DNA of 48,767 nucleotides, from NCBI GenBank assembly GCA_035461765.1, contig DATHUY010000169.1:1-48767 (forward strand). The letters are read 5' to 3'. Both the position numbers and the translations under genes were made by a program. The DNA comes from Longimicrobiales bacterium. GTDB taxonomy: Bacteria > Gemmatimonadota > Gemmatimonadetes > Longimicrobiales > RSA9. Positions within the stretch are counted from its first letter, which is position 1, and the number at the start of each line of letters is the position of its first letter. A model generated the notes under the pieces. It was not told the origin of the DNA. It worked only from the letters and a program-made list of their open reading frames with translations, and did no database searches. Of the stretch, positions 26,484 through 34,281 are shown piece after piece.

Positions 26484-26960
26484 ATGAATCGAAATGAAGG
26501 CGGAGCGGCGACGGTGCGGCAGCGGCTGATTCTCGCGGGAATGCTCACCATGTTGTGCAGTGCGTGCTCGATTCCGCGCTGGCCCGTGGATGGTGTCATG
26601 ACATCGCCCTACGGCCTCCGGCTGCGCGGCTGGAGTCCCGACATGCACGAGGGCGTGGACGTTGCCGCGCCGCAGGGCACACCCGTGAACGCGATGAAAT
26701 CGGGACGCGTGGAGCATGCCGGCACGTGGGGCGGCTACGGTCTGAGCGTGCTCATCGCGCATGGCTCGAACGTCCGGACGCTGTACGCCCATCTGTCACG
26801 CATTGACGTGCGGGAAGGCGAGCGGGTGGACGGCGGCCAGCGGATCGGGGCGGTCGGCCAGACCGGCAGCGCGACGGGGCCGCACCTGCATTTCGAGGTG
26901 TGGCGCTGGGGCAGGGCGGAGGACCCGGTGCCGCTGCTTGGTGGATTCCCTTCGAACTGA
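26484..26960 (+). CDS. M23-family peptidase (LytM-type endopeptidase) lipoprotein
   Basis: ATG 26484 begins a lipoprotein signal with LCSAC lipobox; upstream in-frame sequence is Arg-rich and unlikely. The 158-residue product is a compact LytM domain: zinc ligands His and Asp in MHEGVDVAAPQGTPV and the His pair in GPHLHFEVW, with GWGGYG-like (GTWGGYGLSVLIAHG) and YAHLSRIDVREGERV in between. Such enzymes cut peptide crosslinks in peptidoglycan. It lacks the coiled coils of EnvC/NlpD, so it is likely a stand-alone hydrolase or a regulator. Confidence 0.92.
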   Translation: MNRNEGGAATVRQRLILAGMLTMLCSACSIPRWPVDGVMTSPYGLRLRGWSPDMHEGVDVAAPQGTPVNAMKSGRVEHAGTWGGYGLSVLIAHGSNVRTLYAHLSRIDVREGERVDGGQRIGAVGQTGSATGPHLHFEVWRWGRAEDPVPLLGGFPSN

Positions 26961-27080
26961 GCCCGGCGGGTCTCGCGCAGCAGTCTTGGGCGCGTACACC
27001 GCGTCAGGCCCACACGGAGTGTCGCTCGGCCGTCAACACCGTAGCAGATTCGCGCGTCAGCAACCGTCGGGGGGCAGCTC

Positions 27081-27878
27081 GTGAGCGAACATTTCCGTCC
27101 GCAGGTCGGAGCAGTGTTCAGCGCTGATATCGCGGTTCCGCAGCACGAGCGCGAAGTACGCTTCTACTCTCGAGTCCTCAGTACCGGTGACGCGCCACTC
27201 TGGCGCGAGACGGACCTGATGAACAGCCTGGGCATGCCGGTCATCGGCCTGGGCGAGCTCAGTCCCGAATACAGGGACCTCCCGCTCCAGTGGATGCCTC
27301 ACATCCAGGTCGCGGATGTCGCGGCGAGCGTGGACCGGGCCAGTCGTCTCGGCGGTAGCGCCCTGATGCATGCCCGGGATGATGCGGGATCCAGCCAGTG
27401 GGCGGTGTTGCGTGACCCGAACGGTGCAGCTTTCGGTATCATCCCCGTCGTCGCCACGGGTGCCGCAACCCGGACCGGCGCAGCGGACGCGAATACGCCT
27501 TCCTCCACGGGTCGGATCTACTGGCTCGACCTGACGATTCCCGACGCACCTGCTACTCGAAACTTCTACAGTGAAGTGGTCGGTTGGGTTGCGCAGGACG
27601 TCCCGATGAAGGACGGCCATGCGCAATACGCGGACTACAACATGCTCAGGAAGGATGGCAGCCCGGCGGCCGGAGTATGTCATGCACGCGGCGTGAACGC
27701 GGACCTGCCACCCGTGTGGATGATCTACCTTCCGGTGGGAGACCTGGCAGAGAGCGTCCGCCGCGTCGAAAGCGAGGGCGGCAGTATCGTCAAAGCCATG
27801 CGGGATGGCGGCGGCGAGTTGGTGTATGCCGCGGTCAAAGACCCAGTCGGAGCATGCTTCGCTCTCGTTCAGGGATAG
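27081..27878 (+). CDS. Two-domain VOC (glyoxalase/bleomycin resistance) protein
   Basis: A 265-residue protein starting at GTG (GGGGGGCAGC upstream). It has two VOC domains in tandem. The first covers residues about 5-125 (IAVPQHEREVRFYSRVL, MPHIQVADVAASVDRASRLG, WAVLRDPNGAAFGII); the second covers about 140-264 (IYWLDLTIPDAPATRNFYSE, VWMIYLPVGDLAESVRRVES, GELVYAAVKDPVGACFALV). The pattern is that of proteins annotated as 'VOC family protein' with the YDEX-type fold; metal ligands are not certain. Substrate unknown. Confidence 0.88.
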   Translation: MSEHFRPQVGAVFSADIAVPQHEREVRFYSRVLSTGDAPLWRETDLMNSLGMPVIGLGELSPEYRDLPLQWMPHIQVADVAASVDRASRLGGSALMHARDDAGSSQWAVLRDPNGAAFGIIPVVATGAATRTGAADANTPSSTGRIYWLDLTIPDAPATRNFYSEVVGWVAQDVPMKDGHAQYADYNMLRKDGSPAAGVCHARGVNADLPPVWMIYLPVGDLAESVRRVESEGGSIVKAMRDGGGELVYAAVKDPVGACFALVQG

Positions 27879-27973
27879 TGGCCGGAGATGCGGCGGCGCT
27901 GACAACGCTCGCAGCTGGTCCCTGGGCGTTGGATTTACCTGGCATGCCTTCTACTCCACAGCACCGAGGACAC

Positions 27974-28462
27974 ATGTCGCAGCGCTCTCGTACTGTTTCC
28001 TGGCAGGATCCTCTGGCGCTGGCAGATGCAGGGCGCGCCTTGTCCGGGGTGGACTATCTGCGGAAGCTGATTCGTGGCGAGCTGCCGCCCCCGCCCATAG
28101 CCGTGTTGCTCAATTTCCGACTCGATGAGATCGCAGAAGGTCGCGCCGTTTTCGTCTGTGAGCCTGCGGAGTATCACTACAATCCGATCGGTCTCGTTCA
28201 CGGCGGACTTGCTGCGACACTCCTGGACTCGGCAATGGGGTGCGCCGTGCATTCAACACTTCCGGCAGGCGTTGCCTATACCACGCTGGAAATCAAGGTG
28301 AACTACCTCCGTCCTCTGCTGCCAGGCCGTGGCCGTGTGACATGCGAAGGAACCCTGATCCACCGTGGGAGTCGAACGGCCACTGCAGACGGGCGACTTA
28401 CTGACGCGGATGGACGGCTGTATGCGCACGCAACGACGACGTGCCTTCTGATGGAAGGATGA
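27974..28462 (+). CDS. PaaI-type hotdog-fold thioesterase
   Basis: ATG 27974 is chosen because GAGG lies 4 nt upstream; ATG 27944 is an alternative. The 162-residue product has the hotdog helix-strand NPIGLVHGGLAATLLDSAMG (the HGG motif of PaaI-type thioesterases), TTLEIKVNYLRPLLPGRGRV and AHATTTCLL. It probably hydrolyses acyl-CoA thioesters in the cytosol; the substrate is unknown. It follows the VOC gene by 95 bp on the same strand. Confidence 0.88.
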   Translation: MSQRSRTVSWQDPLALADAGRALSGVDYLRKLIRGELPPPPIAVLLNFRLDEIAEGRAVFVCEPAEYHYNPIGLVHGGLAATLLDSAMGCAVHSTLPAGVAYTTLEIKVNYLRPLLPGRGRVTCEGTLIHRGSRTATADGRLTDADGRLYAHATTTCLLMEG

Positions 28463-28608
28463 TTCCGGATCGACTCCCAGCTCGAAAAGAAACACGGCGT
28501 CAAGATCCGAACGAAGGTCAATCTACCGCAGGCTTCGCTGAAGCCTACCGGCTTCCTCGAGCGTAATGGGCTCACGACGAGCAATTCGCACTTCGACCGG
28601 GAGGAATC

Positions 28609-29187
28609 ATGTCGAACACCGCCCTCGAGCCCCTTTCGGAAGAGCAGGTTCGGCAGATCATGGCGCGGGCAGCCGAGCTCGATGCTCGCGACGTAGCGCC
28701 AGGTCTGAACGATGTCCGCGCCGCCGCGCTTGAAGCCGGCATCGCGCCACATGCGATAGAGCGCGCCATCGCCGAGGCGCACCGTCTGGCGGAACATACC
28801 GAAGAGCCGCAACCCGCTGCCCGAGCGACCCACTGGTGGAAGCGGCCAGTCGCAGCAGCCGCGTTGTTCGCAGCAGGCGTTATTCTGGGCATATGTGTTA
28901 ACGGAATCGATCCACGAGGCCTCGGGTCTGAGTCGTCGTCTGTCCTCATGCTCGTTTCAGGTGGGTTTGCAGCCATCCGGGCGCTCGAGCACCGGCGGCG
29001 GGTCAGCCTCTCCGCGTTCCACACCGAGCTCGCCCTTCTCCTGGGAGGCTCAACGTTCGTTCTGGCGGCTGTACAGGGTGGGGAAAGCGTCCAGGCAAGC
29101 CTACTGTGGTGGGCGATCTGTGCTGCTACCGGTACAGCAGTTGTCAGGCTGCGCCGCAAGTCCGGGACATCGCAGGTGCCGGCGTGA
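28609..29187 (+). CDS. Membrane protein with an N-terminal helical Gemmatimonadota-type domain
   Basis: A 192-residue protein with GGAGG before its ATG. The N-terminus (LSEEQVRQIMARAAELDARD, then VRAAALEAGIAPHAIERAIA) is a short two-helix domain that I recognise from other high-GC envelope proteins but cannot name. Two hydrophobic helices (about residues 83-97 and 107-119) and a C-terminal pair follow. The 146 bp upstream have no gene I can support; a 7-bp hairpin (28530-28546) lies there. Its stop overlaps a new ATG (TGATG). Confidence 0.68.
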   Translation: MSNTALEPLSEEQVRQIMARAAELDARDVAPGLNDVRAAALEAGIAPHAIERAIAEAHRLAEHTEEPQPAARATHWWKRPVAAAALFAAGVILGICVNGIDPRGLGSESSSVLMLVSGGFAAIRALEHRRRVSLSAFHTELALLLGGSTFVLAAVQGGESVQASLLWWAICAATGTAVVRLRRKSGTSQVPA

Positions 29188-29297
29188 TGCCGGACTTCAT
29201 TTCGCTGGTGGGTGCCATTGGAGTCTGCGGGCTCTGAGTCCTTTTGATCTACTTCCGGCTCTCCCATGCAGGACTATCCAGCAGGAGGGCAGAATGA
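29187..29297 (+). pseudogene. Broken coupled micro-ORF (small membrane protein with in-frame TGA)
   Basis: ATG 29187 overlaps the previous stop, giving MPDFISLVGAIGVCGL, then TGA (29235-29237), then VLLIYFRLSHAG up to a stop at 29295-29297 that itself overlaps an ATG (29294) preceded by GGAGGGCAG. The halves together would be a 36-codon protein with one hydrophobic helix followed by a basic tail. One base change at 29235-29237 would restore it, so it looks like a recently damaged gene or a recoded TGA. Confidence 0.35.
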
Positions 29298-29369
29298 CAG
29301 AGTTCATCGCACGCAACGAGCACCTGGTGGCCCGGCTGCTGAGAGTGCCGCGTAGAAGGAATCGGCTGA

Positions 29370-29954
29370 ATGATCGCCAGGGCTATAGTGGCCTCAAAGA
29401 CAGTTCGCGCATTCCTGCTGCTGTGCGGCGTAACCCTGATCGCAGCCTCCTGCGCGCCGAAAGAACAGAGGCCCCCTCACCAGGGCATGACCGAAGACGG
29501 CCCCGCGTCGTGGGATTCAATGCTGGGCCTGGTTACCGGGACCGCGTACGGGGCGTGCCTCACCACTGCACCGGGCGTGACGCCTTCGACCACGGTAGCC
29601 GTCATTATGATCCCGGACGGGCGCATCATTGCCGCGGCGGTCACCGGTGCCGGCGAGAGTTGTCCCGGAGACGTGAGCGGCTTCGAGGGCGTCTCCTACC
29701 GGTTGTCGTCGTCGGAGATCGAGGCCGGTGAGATCGGCGTGGCCGTTCTTCCGAATGCACCCGTTATCATCGATGGCCGCACGGACCTCGACGCGGATGG
29801 GGTGCGCGAGTCGTTCCGCATGTGCACGAGTCACGAGGGTGTCCACGTGACTGCCTGGGCAGGTGAGCCACTGACGAGTCGCCGCGTGTGGCACAGGTAC
29901 CATTACCTTGGATACGACGTCGACCCGAGTTGTACCGACGTTGAGACTGGCTGA
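29370..29954 (+). CDS. Lipoprotein, unrecognised
   Basis: A 194-residue protein. The signal MIARAIVASKTVRAFLLLCG runs to a Cys at about residue 28 (IAASC). The mature part has a Thr/Pro/Gly-rich start (TTAPGVTPSTTVAVIMIPDG) and a duplicated strand pattern ending at DVDPSCTDVETG, with five mature Cys. I recognise no domain. An alternative, larger frame starting at 29294 overlaps it out of phase; codon choice and a real signal favour this one. A neighbouring gene of similar type follows. Confidence 0.62.
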   Translation: MIARAIVASKTVRAFLLLCGVTLIAASCAPKEQRPPHQGMTEDGPASWDSMLGLVTGTAYGACLTTAPGVTPSTTVAVIMIPDGRIIAAAVTGAGESCPGDVSGFEGVSYRLSSSEIEAGEIGVAVLPNAPVIIDGRTDLDADGVRESFRMCTSHEGVHVTAWAGEPLTSRRVWHRYHYLGYDVDPSCTDVETG

Positions 29955-29992
29955 GCGCTGCAAACTGGCGGCTGACCTTCAACGAGTCTACC

Positions 29993-30517
29993 GTGGCATT
30001 TACTCGAGCATCATGGCTGCTGATCGCCGCGGCGATCGCCTCCGGCTGCGGGGCCCAACAGAACGGCAGCGCGGCCGACTCTGCGCCCGACGACCATGCA
30101 GCCGTCACACAGCATTGTTATCGAGTGTCTATCCAGGGCGGGGCTGCGCCGGCAGCCCGTCGCCTCGACATGCCGCGCCTTTTCAAGCTCCTGTCGGAGC
30201 CGGCCCCTGACGCGGAGTACAACATGGTGGCTCTGCCGTCAGAGCCGCCGGGTGTCTACTCCCGGGAGGCGGCGGTATGGCGGGTGATCGCTGATTCCGT
30301 TGAGATTCAGTACTGGGGGGTTCGCAACAATGCCTTTCTCCGCCTCGTCCGCGACGACGATGAATATGCGGGTGTGCTCCATACCTCTGGTGGTCGCTCA
30401 CGGTCCCACATTGCATGGGACGTCCGTGCGAAGCCGGCGATCTGTCTTGAATCCATGAACGCCGACAGCGAAGCTGCCCGGCGTTTCATGGGCATGCCCG
30501 CGAGCAGGCAGACGTAG
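29993..30517 (+). CDS. Lipoprotein, unrecognised
   Basis: A 174-residue protein starting at GTG, with lipobox IASGC in the signal (MAFTRASWLLIAAAIASGCG). The mature protein is a globular, mostly beta protein (WRVIADSVEIQYWGVRNNAF, HIAWDVRAKPAICLESM). Two Cys remain in the mature chain. No family is recognised. It ends 8 bp before the convergent glpD gene. Confidence 0.62.
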   Translation: MAFTRASWLLIAAAIASGCGAQQNGSAADSAPDDHAAVTQHCYRVSIQGGAAPAARRLDMPRLFKLLSEPAPDAEYNMVALPSEPPGVYSREAAVWRVIADSVEIQYWGVRNNAFLRLVRDDDEYAGVLHTSGGRSRSHIAWDVRAKPAICLESMNADSEAARRFMGMPASRQT

Positions 30518-30525
30518 CCGCCTGT

Positions 30526-32118
30526 CTACCCCCTCAACCGCTCTTCCAGCGCGAGATTCGTCCCGCGCAGCACGGGCCGACGGTTGATCCAGCGGTGATC
30601 GCGGAAGTCCTCGAGCTCCCTGCGTGCGCGCTCGGGGGACCAGGCCAGCAGCTCCATCATGATGTGAGACGCGGGCGCGGCGCAGTCGGCGCCGTCGCAG
30701 CCGCCCGCGCCGATGTGCACGTGACGGAACAGGTCCTCCAGAGTGCGGCAGCCTTCGGTCTCTACTGCATGGCGGATCTCGGCGGCCGTGACGGCTTCGG
30801 AGCGGCACACGGGCGCGAGGTCGTCGACGGACGCATGCGCGAAGATATCGCGGACACGACTGCCGACGCGTCGCCAGATGCGTTCGAGCGATGCGGCGGG
30901 CAGCGGGATGGTGCGGGCGAGTGCGACGAAGTCGGGCGGATCCTCGGCGCCGGGCAGCGCAGCCTGGCCGGTAGTGCACGGTACGGGCGGGCGCCCGAGC
31001 TGCTCGAGGGCCAGGTCCACGGCCTCCTCGGCCTGAATGCGATACGATGCGAGCTTCCCGCCCACGAGCGACAGCAGGCCCGCGATGCCATCGCGCGCCG
31101 CGTGGTCGACGATCTCGTGGCGGCGCGACAGGTCGTCGGCATCGACGCCCCACTCGAACACGGTGTTGCGCACGCCCGCCCAGGCCCGGAGCGGCCGCCA
31201 CTGCTTCGCCTGCGGGATGGCACGCGCGGCGGCCTCGATGACGTAGTCGATCTCCTCGCGATTGATGCTGAGGTCCACGAGCGCGGGATCGCCGTAATAG
31301 TCGATGTCGTTCGTGCCGACGATGGTCTCGGCGCCATGCGGTACCAGGAACATCGTGCGGCCGTCCACGCCTTCGAGGATCATGCCGTAGTTGCCGATCC
31401 GTCGCTCGAACGTGACATGGATGCCCTTGCCGGGCCGCAGCTGCACGGTTGTACCGGCCAGCTGAGCGACGGCGGGGACCCACGGTCCCGCGGCGTTGAT
31501 GACGATGCGCGACTCGACGTCGCGTTGCTGCCCGGTGATGCGATCGCGCACGCGCACGCCGCGCACATCGCGGCCGTTGCGGAGGAGGGTCGTGACCTCC
31601 GTGTGCGTGAAGACCTCGGCGCCGTGCTCCTTCGCATCGACGGCATTGAGGGCAGCCAGGCGATAGACATCGCAGCCCCACTCGTCGAGTGTGAGCGCAC
31701 CCTGTACGTCGGGGGCGAGGCCGGGCTCGAGGGCGCGGGCCTCCTCGGTGCTCAGCCGCGCGTGGTGCAGTCCGCCCTTCCGTGCCGCGTGCGGATCGTA
31801 GGCGGACAGGAACGCCTCCGTCGCCTCGCGCATGAAGAGACCGCCGGGGTACAGCGGCCACAGAAACGGGATGCGCCATGTGATGTGCGGCGCGATACGG
31901 CGGATACGGCCGGCGTCCTCCGATGACACACGGGTCGTCGGTACATCGTACAGCAGGTAGCGCAGGCCGCCATGGATCATGCGTGTGGAGGAGCCGGTGG
32001 TGCCGGCGCCCCAGTCGTACCGCTCGAAGACTGCGACGGACAGGCCGCGGAGAGCGGCATCGCGTGCGATGCCGGTACCGTTGATGCCGCCGCCGATGAT
32101 TGCGAGGTCGAAAACCAC
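30526..32118 (-). CDS. glpD: FAD-dependent glycerol-3-phosphate dehydrogenase
   Basis: A 530-residue protein on the minus strand, starting at GTG with GGGAG 5 nt upstream. FAD-binding motif is IIGGGINGTGIARDAALRGL with the following acidic FERYDWGAGTTGSSTRMIHG, matching GlpD; the GIHVTFERRIGNYGM region and VVPHGAE-like (FLVPHGAETIVGTNDIDYYG) segment are also typical. It oxidises glycerol-3-phosphate to dihydroxyacetone phosphate and feeds electrons to quinone at the inner membrane. The C-terminal domain ends with GAGGCDGADCAAP, a Cys-containing motif like those of GlpA-type enzymes; it may bind iron-sulphur. Confidence 0.95.
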   Translation of the reverse strand: MVFDLAIIGGGINGTGIARDAALRGLSVAVFERYDWGAGTTGSSTRMIHGGLRYLLYDVPTTRVSSEDAGRIRRIAPHITWRIPFLWPLYPGGLFMREATEAFLSAYDPHAARKGGLHHARLSTEEARALEPGLAPDVQGALTLDEWGCDVYRLAALNAVDAKEHGAEVFTHTEVTTLLRNGRDVRGVRVRDRITGQQRDVESRIVINAAGPWVPAVAQLAGTTVQLRPGKGIHVTFERRIGNYGMILEGVDGRTMFLVPHGAETIVGTNDIDYYGDPALVDLSINREEIDYVIEAAARAIPQAKQWRPLRAWAGVRNTVFEWGVDADDLSRRHEIVDHAARDGIAGLLSLVGGKLASYRIQAEEAVDLALEQLGRPPVPCTTGQAALPGAEDPPDFVALARTIPLPAASLERIWRRVGSRVRDIFAHASVDDLAPVCRSEAVTAAEIRHAVETEGCRTLEDLFRHVHIGAGGCDGADCAAPASHIMMELLAWSPERARRELEDFRDHRWINRRPVLRGTNLALEERLRG

Positions 32119-32207
32119 AGATCTCCCGGGCTGTTTCGGACGTGAGTCAGGCGCGAAGGTAACGTTGCCGGGACGGGTCGCAAAGCCGGATTGGCGGACC
32201 CTCCTGA

Positions 32208-32963
32208 ATGCTCGAATGTACTAACGAGCGGACATTTCACTCTGGAAAGGTGCATGTCGTGGAGGCACGGACAGGCCGACGGACGGAGGTGCAGCTGCGC
32301 CGCTGGGACCGCGTTTTTCGCTGGTCCCTGCTGGCGTCGCTGCTATTCCACATCCTGCTCGTCCTCCTGTTCCGGCAGGAGAACCTCGTGCCGGACATCG
32401 TCACCTCAGCCGCGGGCGAGCGGGCGGGTGATCCGGAGGCGGCGGCGGGCGGCGGCATGGAGGTGATTGCGTTCCAGCTGCAGGAGCCGACGCCGGAGCC
32501 AGAGCCGGAGCCGACCGTGACGGAGCCGGAGCCGGTACCGGCGGAGCCCGAGGTGGAGCCGCGGGAGGAGCCGGCGCAGTCGTCGCAGCCGCTCGGCCAG
32601 CAGGCGGGTGCGGGCGAGGGGCGGGGGACGGAGACGGGACCCGGCACGGAAACCGGGACGGGTCGCGGTGATGGCGGTACGTCCGAGGAAGGCCTCAACC
32701 GCGTCACGGCGCCCTCGCCGCGCGGCATGATCCTGCCGCCGAGCGACCGGCCCGGCAGTGTTCGCGGCAAGACCGTGACGGTCTACGTGTTCGTCGCGGC
32801 AAGCGGTGCGGTGGTGTCCGACTCGACACGCATTGTGCCCTCCACAGGCGACTCGCGTTTCGATCGCAGACTGCGTGATGACGCGGCACAGTGGAAGTTC
32901 CGCCCCGGCATGCGCGGCGGCCAGCCGATCGCCTCCTGGTTTCCCTACATCCTGACGTTCTGA
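32208..32963 (+). CDS. tonB: Energy transducer TonB
   Basis: A 251-residue protein. ATG 32208 has no clear ribosome site; a GTG at 32259 (HVVEARTG) has GAAAGG at better spacing and would give 234 residues. It has an N-terminal membrane anchor (WSLLASLLFHILLVLLF), a Pro/Glu/Gly-rich spacer (EPTPEPEPEPTVTEPEPVPA, then a Gly/Thr-rich stretch) and a C-terminal TonB domain (VYVFVAASGAVVSDSTRIVP, WKFRPGMRGGQPI). It couples inner-membrane proton motive force to outer-membrane receptors. ExbB/ExbD are not in this window. It is divergent from glpD. Confidence 0.85.
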   Translation: MLECTNERTFHSGKVHVVEARTGRRTEVQLRRWDRVFRWSLLASLLFHILLVLLFRQENLVPDIVTSAAGERAGDPEAAAGGGMEVIAFQLQEPTPEPEPEPTVTEPEPVPAEPEVEPREEPAQSSQPLGQQAGAGEGRGTETGPGTETGTGRGDGGTSEEGLNRVTAPSPRGMILPPSDRPGSVRGKTVTVYVFVAASGAVVSDSTRIVPSTGDSRFDRRLRDDAAQWKFRPGMRGGQPIASWFPYILTF

Positions 32964-32987
32964 GCCGGGCACCCTGCAGGACAGGGG

Positions 32988-33016
32988 TTGCCCGTGCACG
33001 CGCGTGCGGCGAATCT
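32988..33016 (+). promoter_or_regulatory. Candidate promoter before a conserved hypothetical gene
   Basis: TTGCCC (32988-32993) and GAATCT (33011-33016) are 17 bp apart. A similar TTGCCC box precedes the GT2 gene. This is a weak call because only the -35 resembles consensus. Confidence 0.25.
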
Positions 33017-33053
33017 TCCCCCGCTGCGATACCAACCGGGGAGGAAGAGCACA

Positions 33054-33461
33054 GTGATAACCAAGCGGTACGGCTCGAAGGTCCAGAGTGTGACGCCGAA
33101 CTTCGACGCGCGTGCAATGAACGAGATCGGCTTCCAGCGTGACAACGAATGGTCGCTGGCGACGGACGAGTTCTCGGAGACGTACGAGAAGCTGGAGACG
33201 CACGAGCTGACGGCCGCGGCCGAAGGCGAGGTGCAGGGTGAGGCGGAGGAGAAGCTGCTGGAGTCGCTGCTGGAGCAGCTGCTCGCGGTCGAGAAGACAG
33301 TGGGTGACGGCGGTGTGCTCATGGTCGAGAGCGAGCAGGGCACCGACTACCCGAAGACGCGCCATACGCAGACGAACCAGCTGGTAGGTCACGAGAACCG
33401 TCTCTATTTCCGCTTCACGGTGGAGCCGCCGCTGCGCGTGGCGGTCTACCGCAAGCGTTGA
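33054..33461 (+). CDS. Conserved-looking protein with acidic coiled-coil centre
   Basis: I chose GTG 33054 because GGGGAGGAAG is 6-14 nt upstream; an upstream GTG at 32988 gives a Pro/Arg-rich lead. The 135-residue product begins MITKRYGSKVQSVTPNFDAR, then an acidic region likely to form a coiled coil (ETYEKLETHELTAAAEGEVQ, EEKLLESLLEQLLAVEK) and a beta-rich C-terminus (LYFRFTVEPPLRVAVYRKR). No named family. Its stop overlaps the TTG of the kinase-like gene (TTGA), which ties it to the LPS cluster. Confidence 0.7.
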   Translation: MITKRYGSKVQSVTPNFDARAMNEIGFQRDNEWSLATDEFSETYEKLETHELTAAAEGEVQGEAEEKLLESLLEQLLAVEKTVGDGGVLMVESEQGTDYPKTRHTQTNQLVGHENRLYFRFTVEPPLRVAVYRKR

Positions 33462-34249
33462 TCGAGACCGCCGTGGCGGGACCGGCTGCGGAGGCCGGCT
33501 ATGCGATCGAACGGGAGCGCGGCGCACTGATCGTCGCGCTCCCGTCCGTCATGGCGGACGTGCTGTCTCACGTGAGGCAGCATGGCACGCTCTACGACGC
33601 GGCGGCCGCGCGCCCCGATGCGGAGTCTTTTACCGGTCGGGGTGCCGCGTGGCGCATGACGACGCCGCACGGCGACTGGCTGGTGCGCCACTACCGCCGC
33701 GGCGGCGCCATCGCGCGCGTACTCCATGACGAGTATCTCCGCGCGGGCGAGCCGCGGCCGCTCCGCGAGCTGCATGCGAGCATCATCGCGCGTGCGCGCG
33801 GTGTCGATACGCCGGAAATCGTGGCGGCCATCGCGTATCTTGCCGGTCCGCTGTACCGCGCAGACCTCGCGACACGCTTCGTCGCCGGCAGCCGCGACCT
33901 TGCCACCGTCACGTTCGGCTCGGACGACGATCTTCGTGCCGCGGATATCGCGGCTGCGTGGCATGCCGCAGGACGGCTGCTCCGCGTCGCGTTCGCAGCG
34001 GGTATCGAGCACGCCGACCTGAACCTGCGGAACATCCTCATTGCCGACGCCGCTGGTGCGCCGCGCGCGCTGCTCCTCGATCTCGACCGTGCAGTGATTC
34101 ACGAGCGGGCGGTCACGACCGCCGTGCGCTCGGGCATGCTGGCACGGCTGCATCGCTCGCGTCGCAAGCTCGAGCAGGCCGCAGGCCGGCCGACCGGCGC
34201 GGCGGAGCTGGCGGCGTTCGAGGCGGGACTCGGAGGCCTGGATGCGTGA
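33458..34249 (+). CDS. Kdo kinase-like (KdkA/WaaP family) lipopolysaccharide kinase
   Basis: A 263-residue protein with TTG start overlapping the previous stop. It is a small protein-kinase-fold enzyme of the LPS kinase type: an N-terminal strand region WLVRHYRRGGAIARVLHDEY (RGG loop), the catalytic loop IEHADLNLRNILI (Asp and Asn) and the metal-binding LLLDLDRAV. KdkA phosphorylates Kdo in the inner core of LPS in organisms that use a single phosphorylated Kdo. Its neighbours are lipid A and core glycosyltransferase genes, which supports this role, but other sugar or protein substrates remain possible. Confidence 0.82.
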   Translation: MIETAVAGPAAEAGYAIERERGALIVALPSVMADVLSHVRQHGTLYDAAAARPDAESFTGRGAAWRMTTPHGDWLVRHYRRGGAIARVLHDEYLRAGEPRPLRELHASIIARARGVDTPEIVAAIAYLAGPLYRADLATRFVAGSRDLATVTFGSDDDLRAADIAAAWHAAGRLLRVAFAAGIEHADLNLRNILIADAAGAPRALLLDLDRAVIHERAVTTAVRSGMLARLHRSRRKLEQAAGRPTGAAELAAFEAGLGGLDA

Positions 34250-34281
34250 ACGGGCATACCCGCAGCGCGGCGGAGTCATGA

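Noticed and set aside
28459-28566. A 35-codon frame overlapping the thioesterase stop (MIPDRLPARKETRRQ...)
   Set aside because: No ribosome site beyond the overlap, unusual composition and no recognisable feature. A 7-bp hairpin inside it is too weak to call.
29294-29731. A longer frame from ATG 29294 with a strong GGAGGG ribosome site (MTEFIARNEHLVARLLRV...)
   Set aside because: Beyond about 25 codons it is Arg-rich and featureless and is out of phase with the lipoprotein frame at 29370, which has a real signal peptide. The ribosome site may instead belong to the remnant of the operon around the broken micro-ORF.
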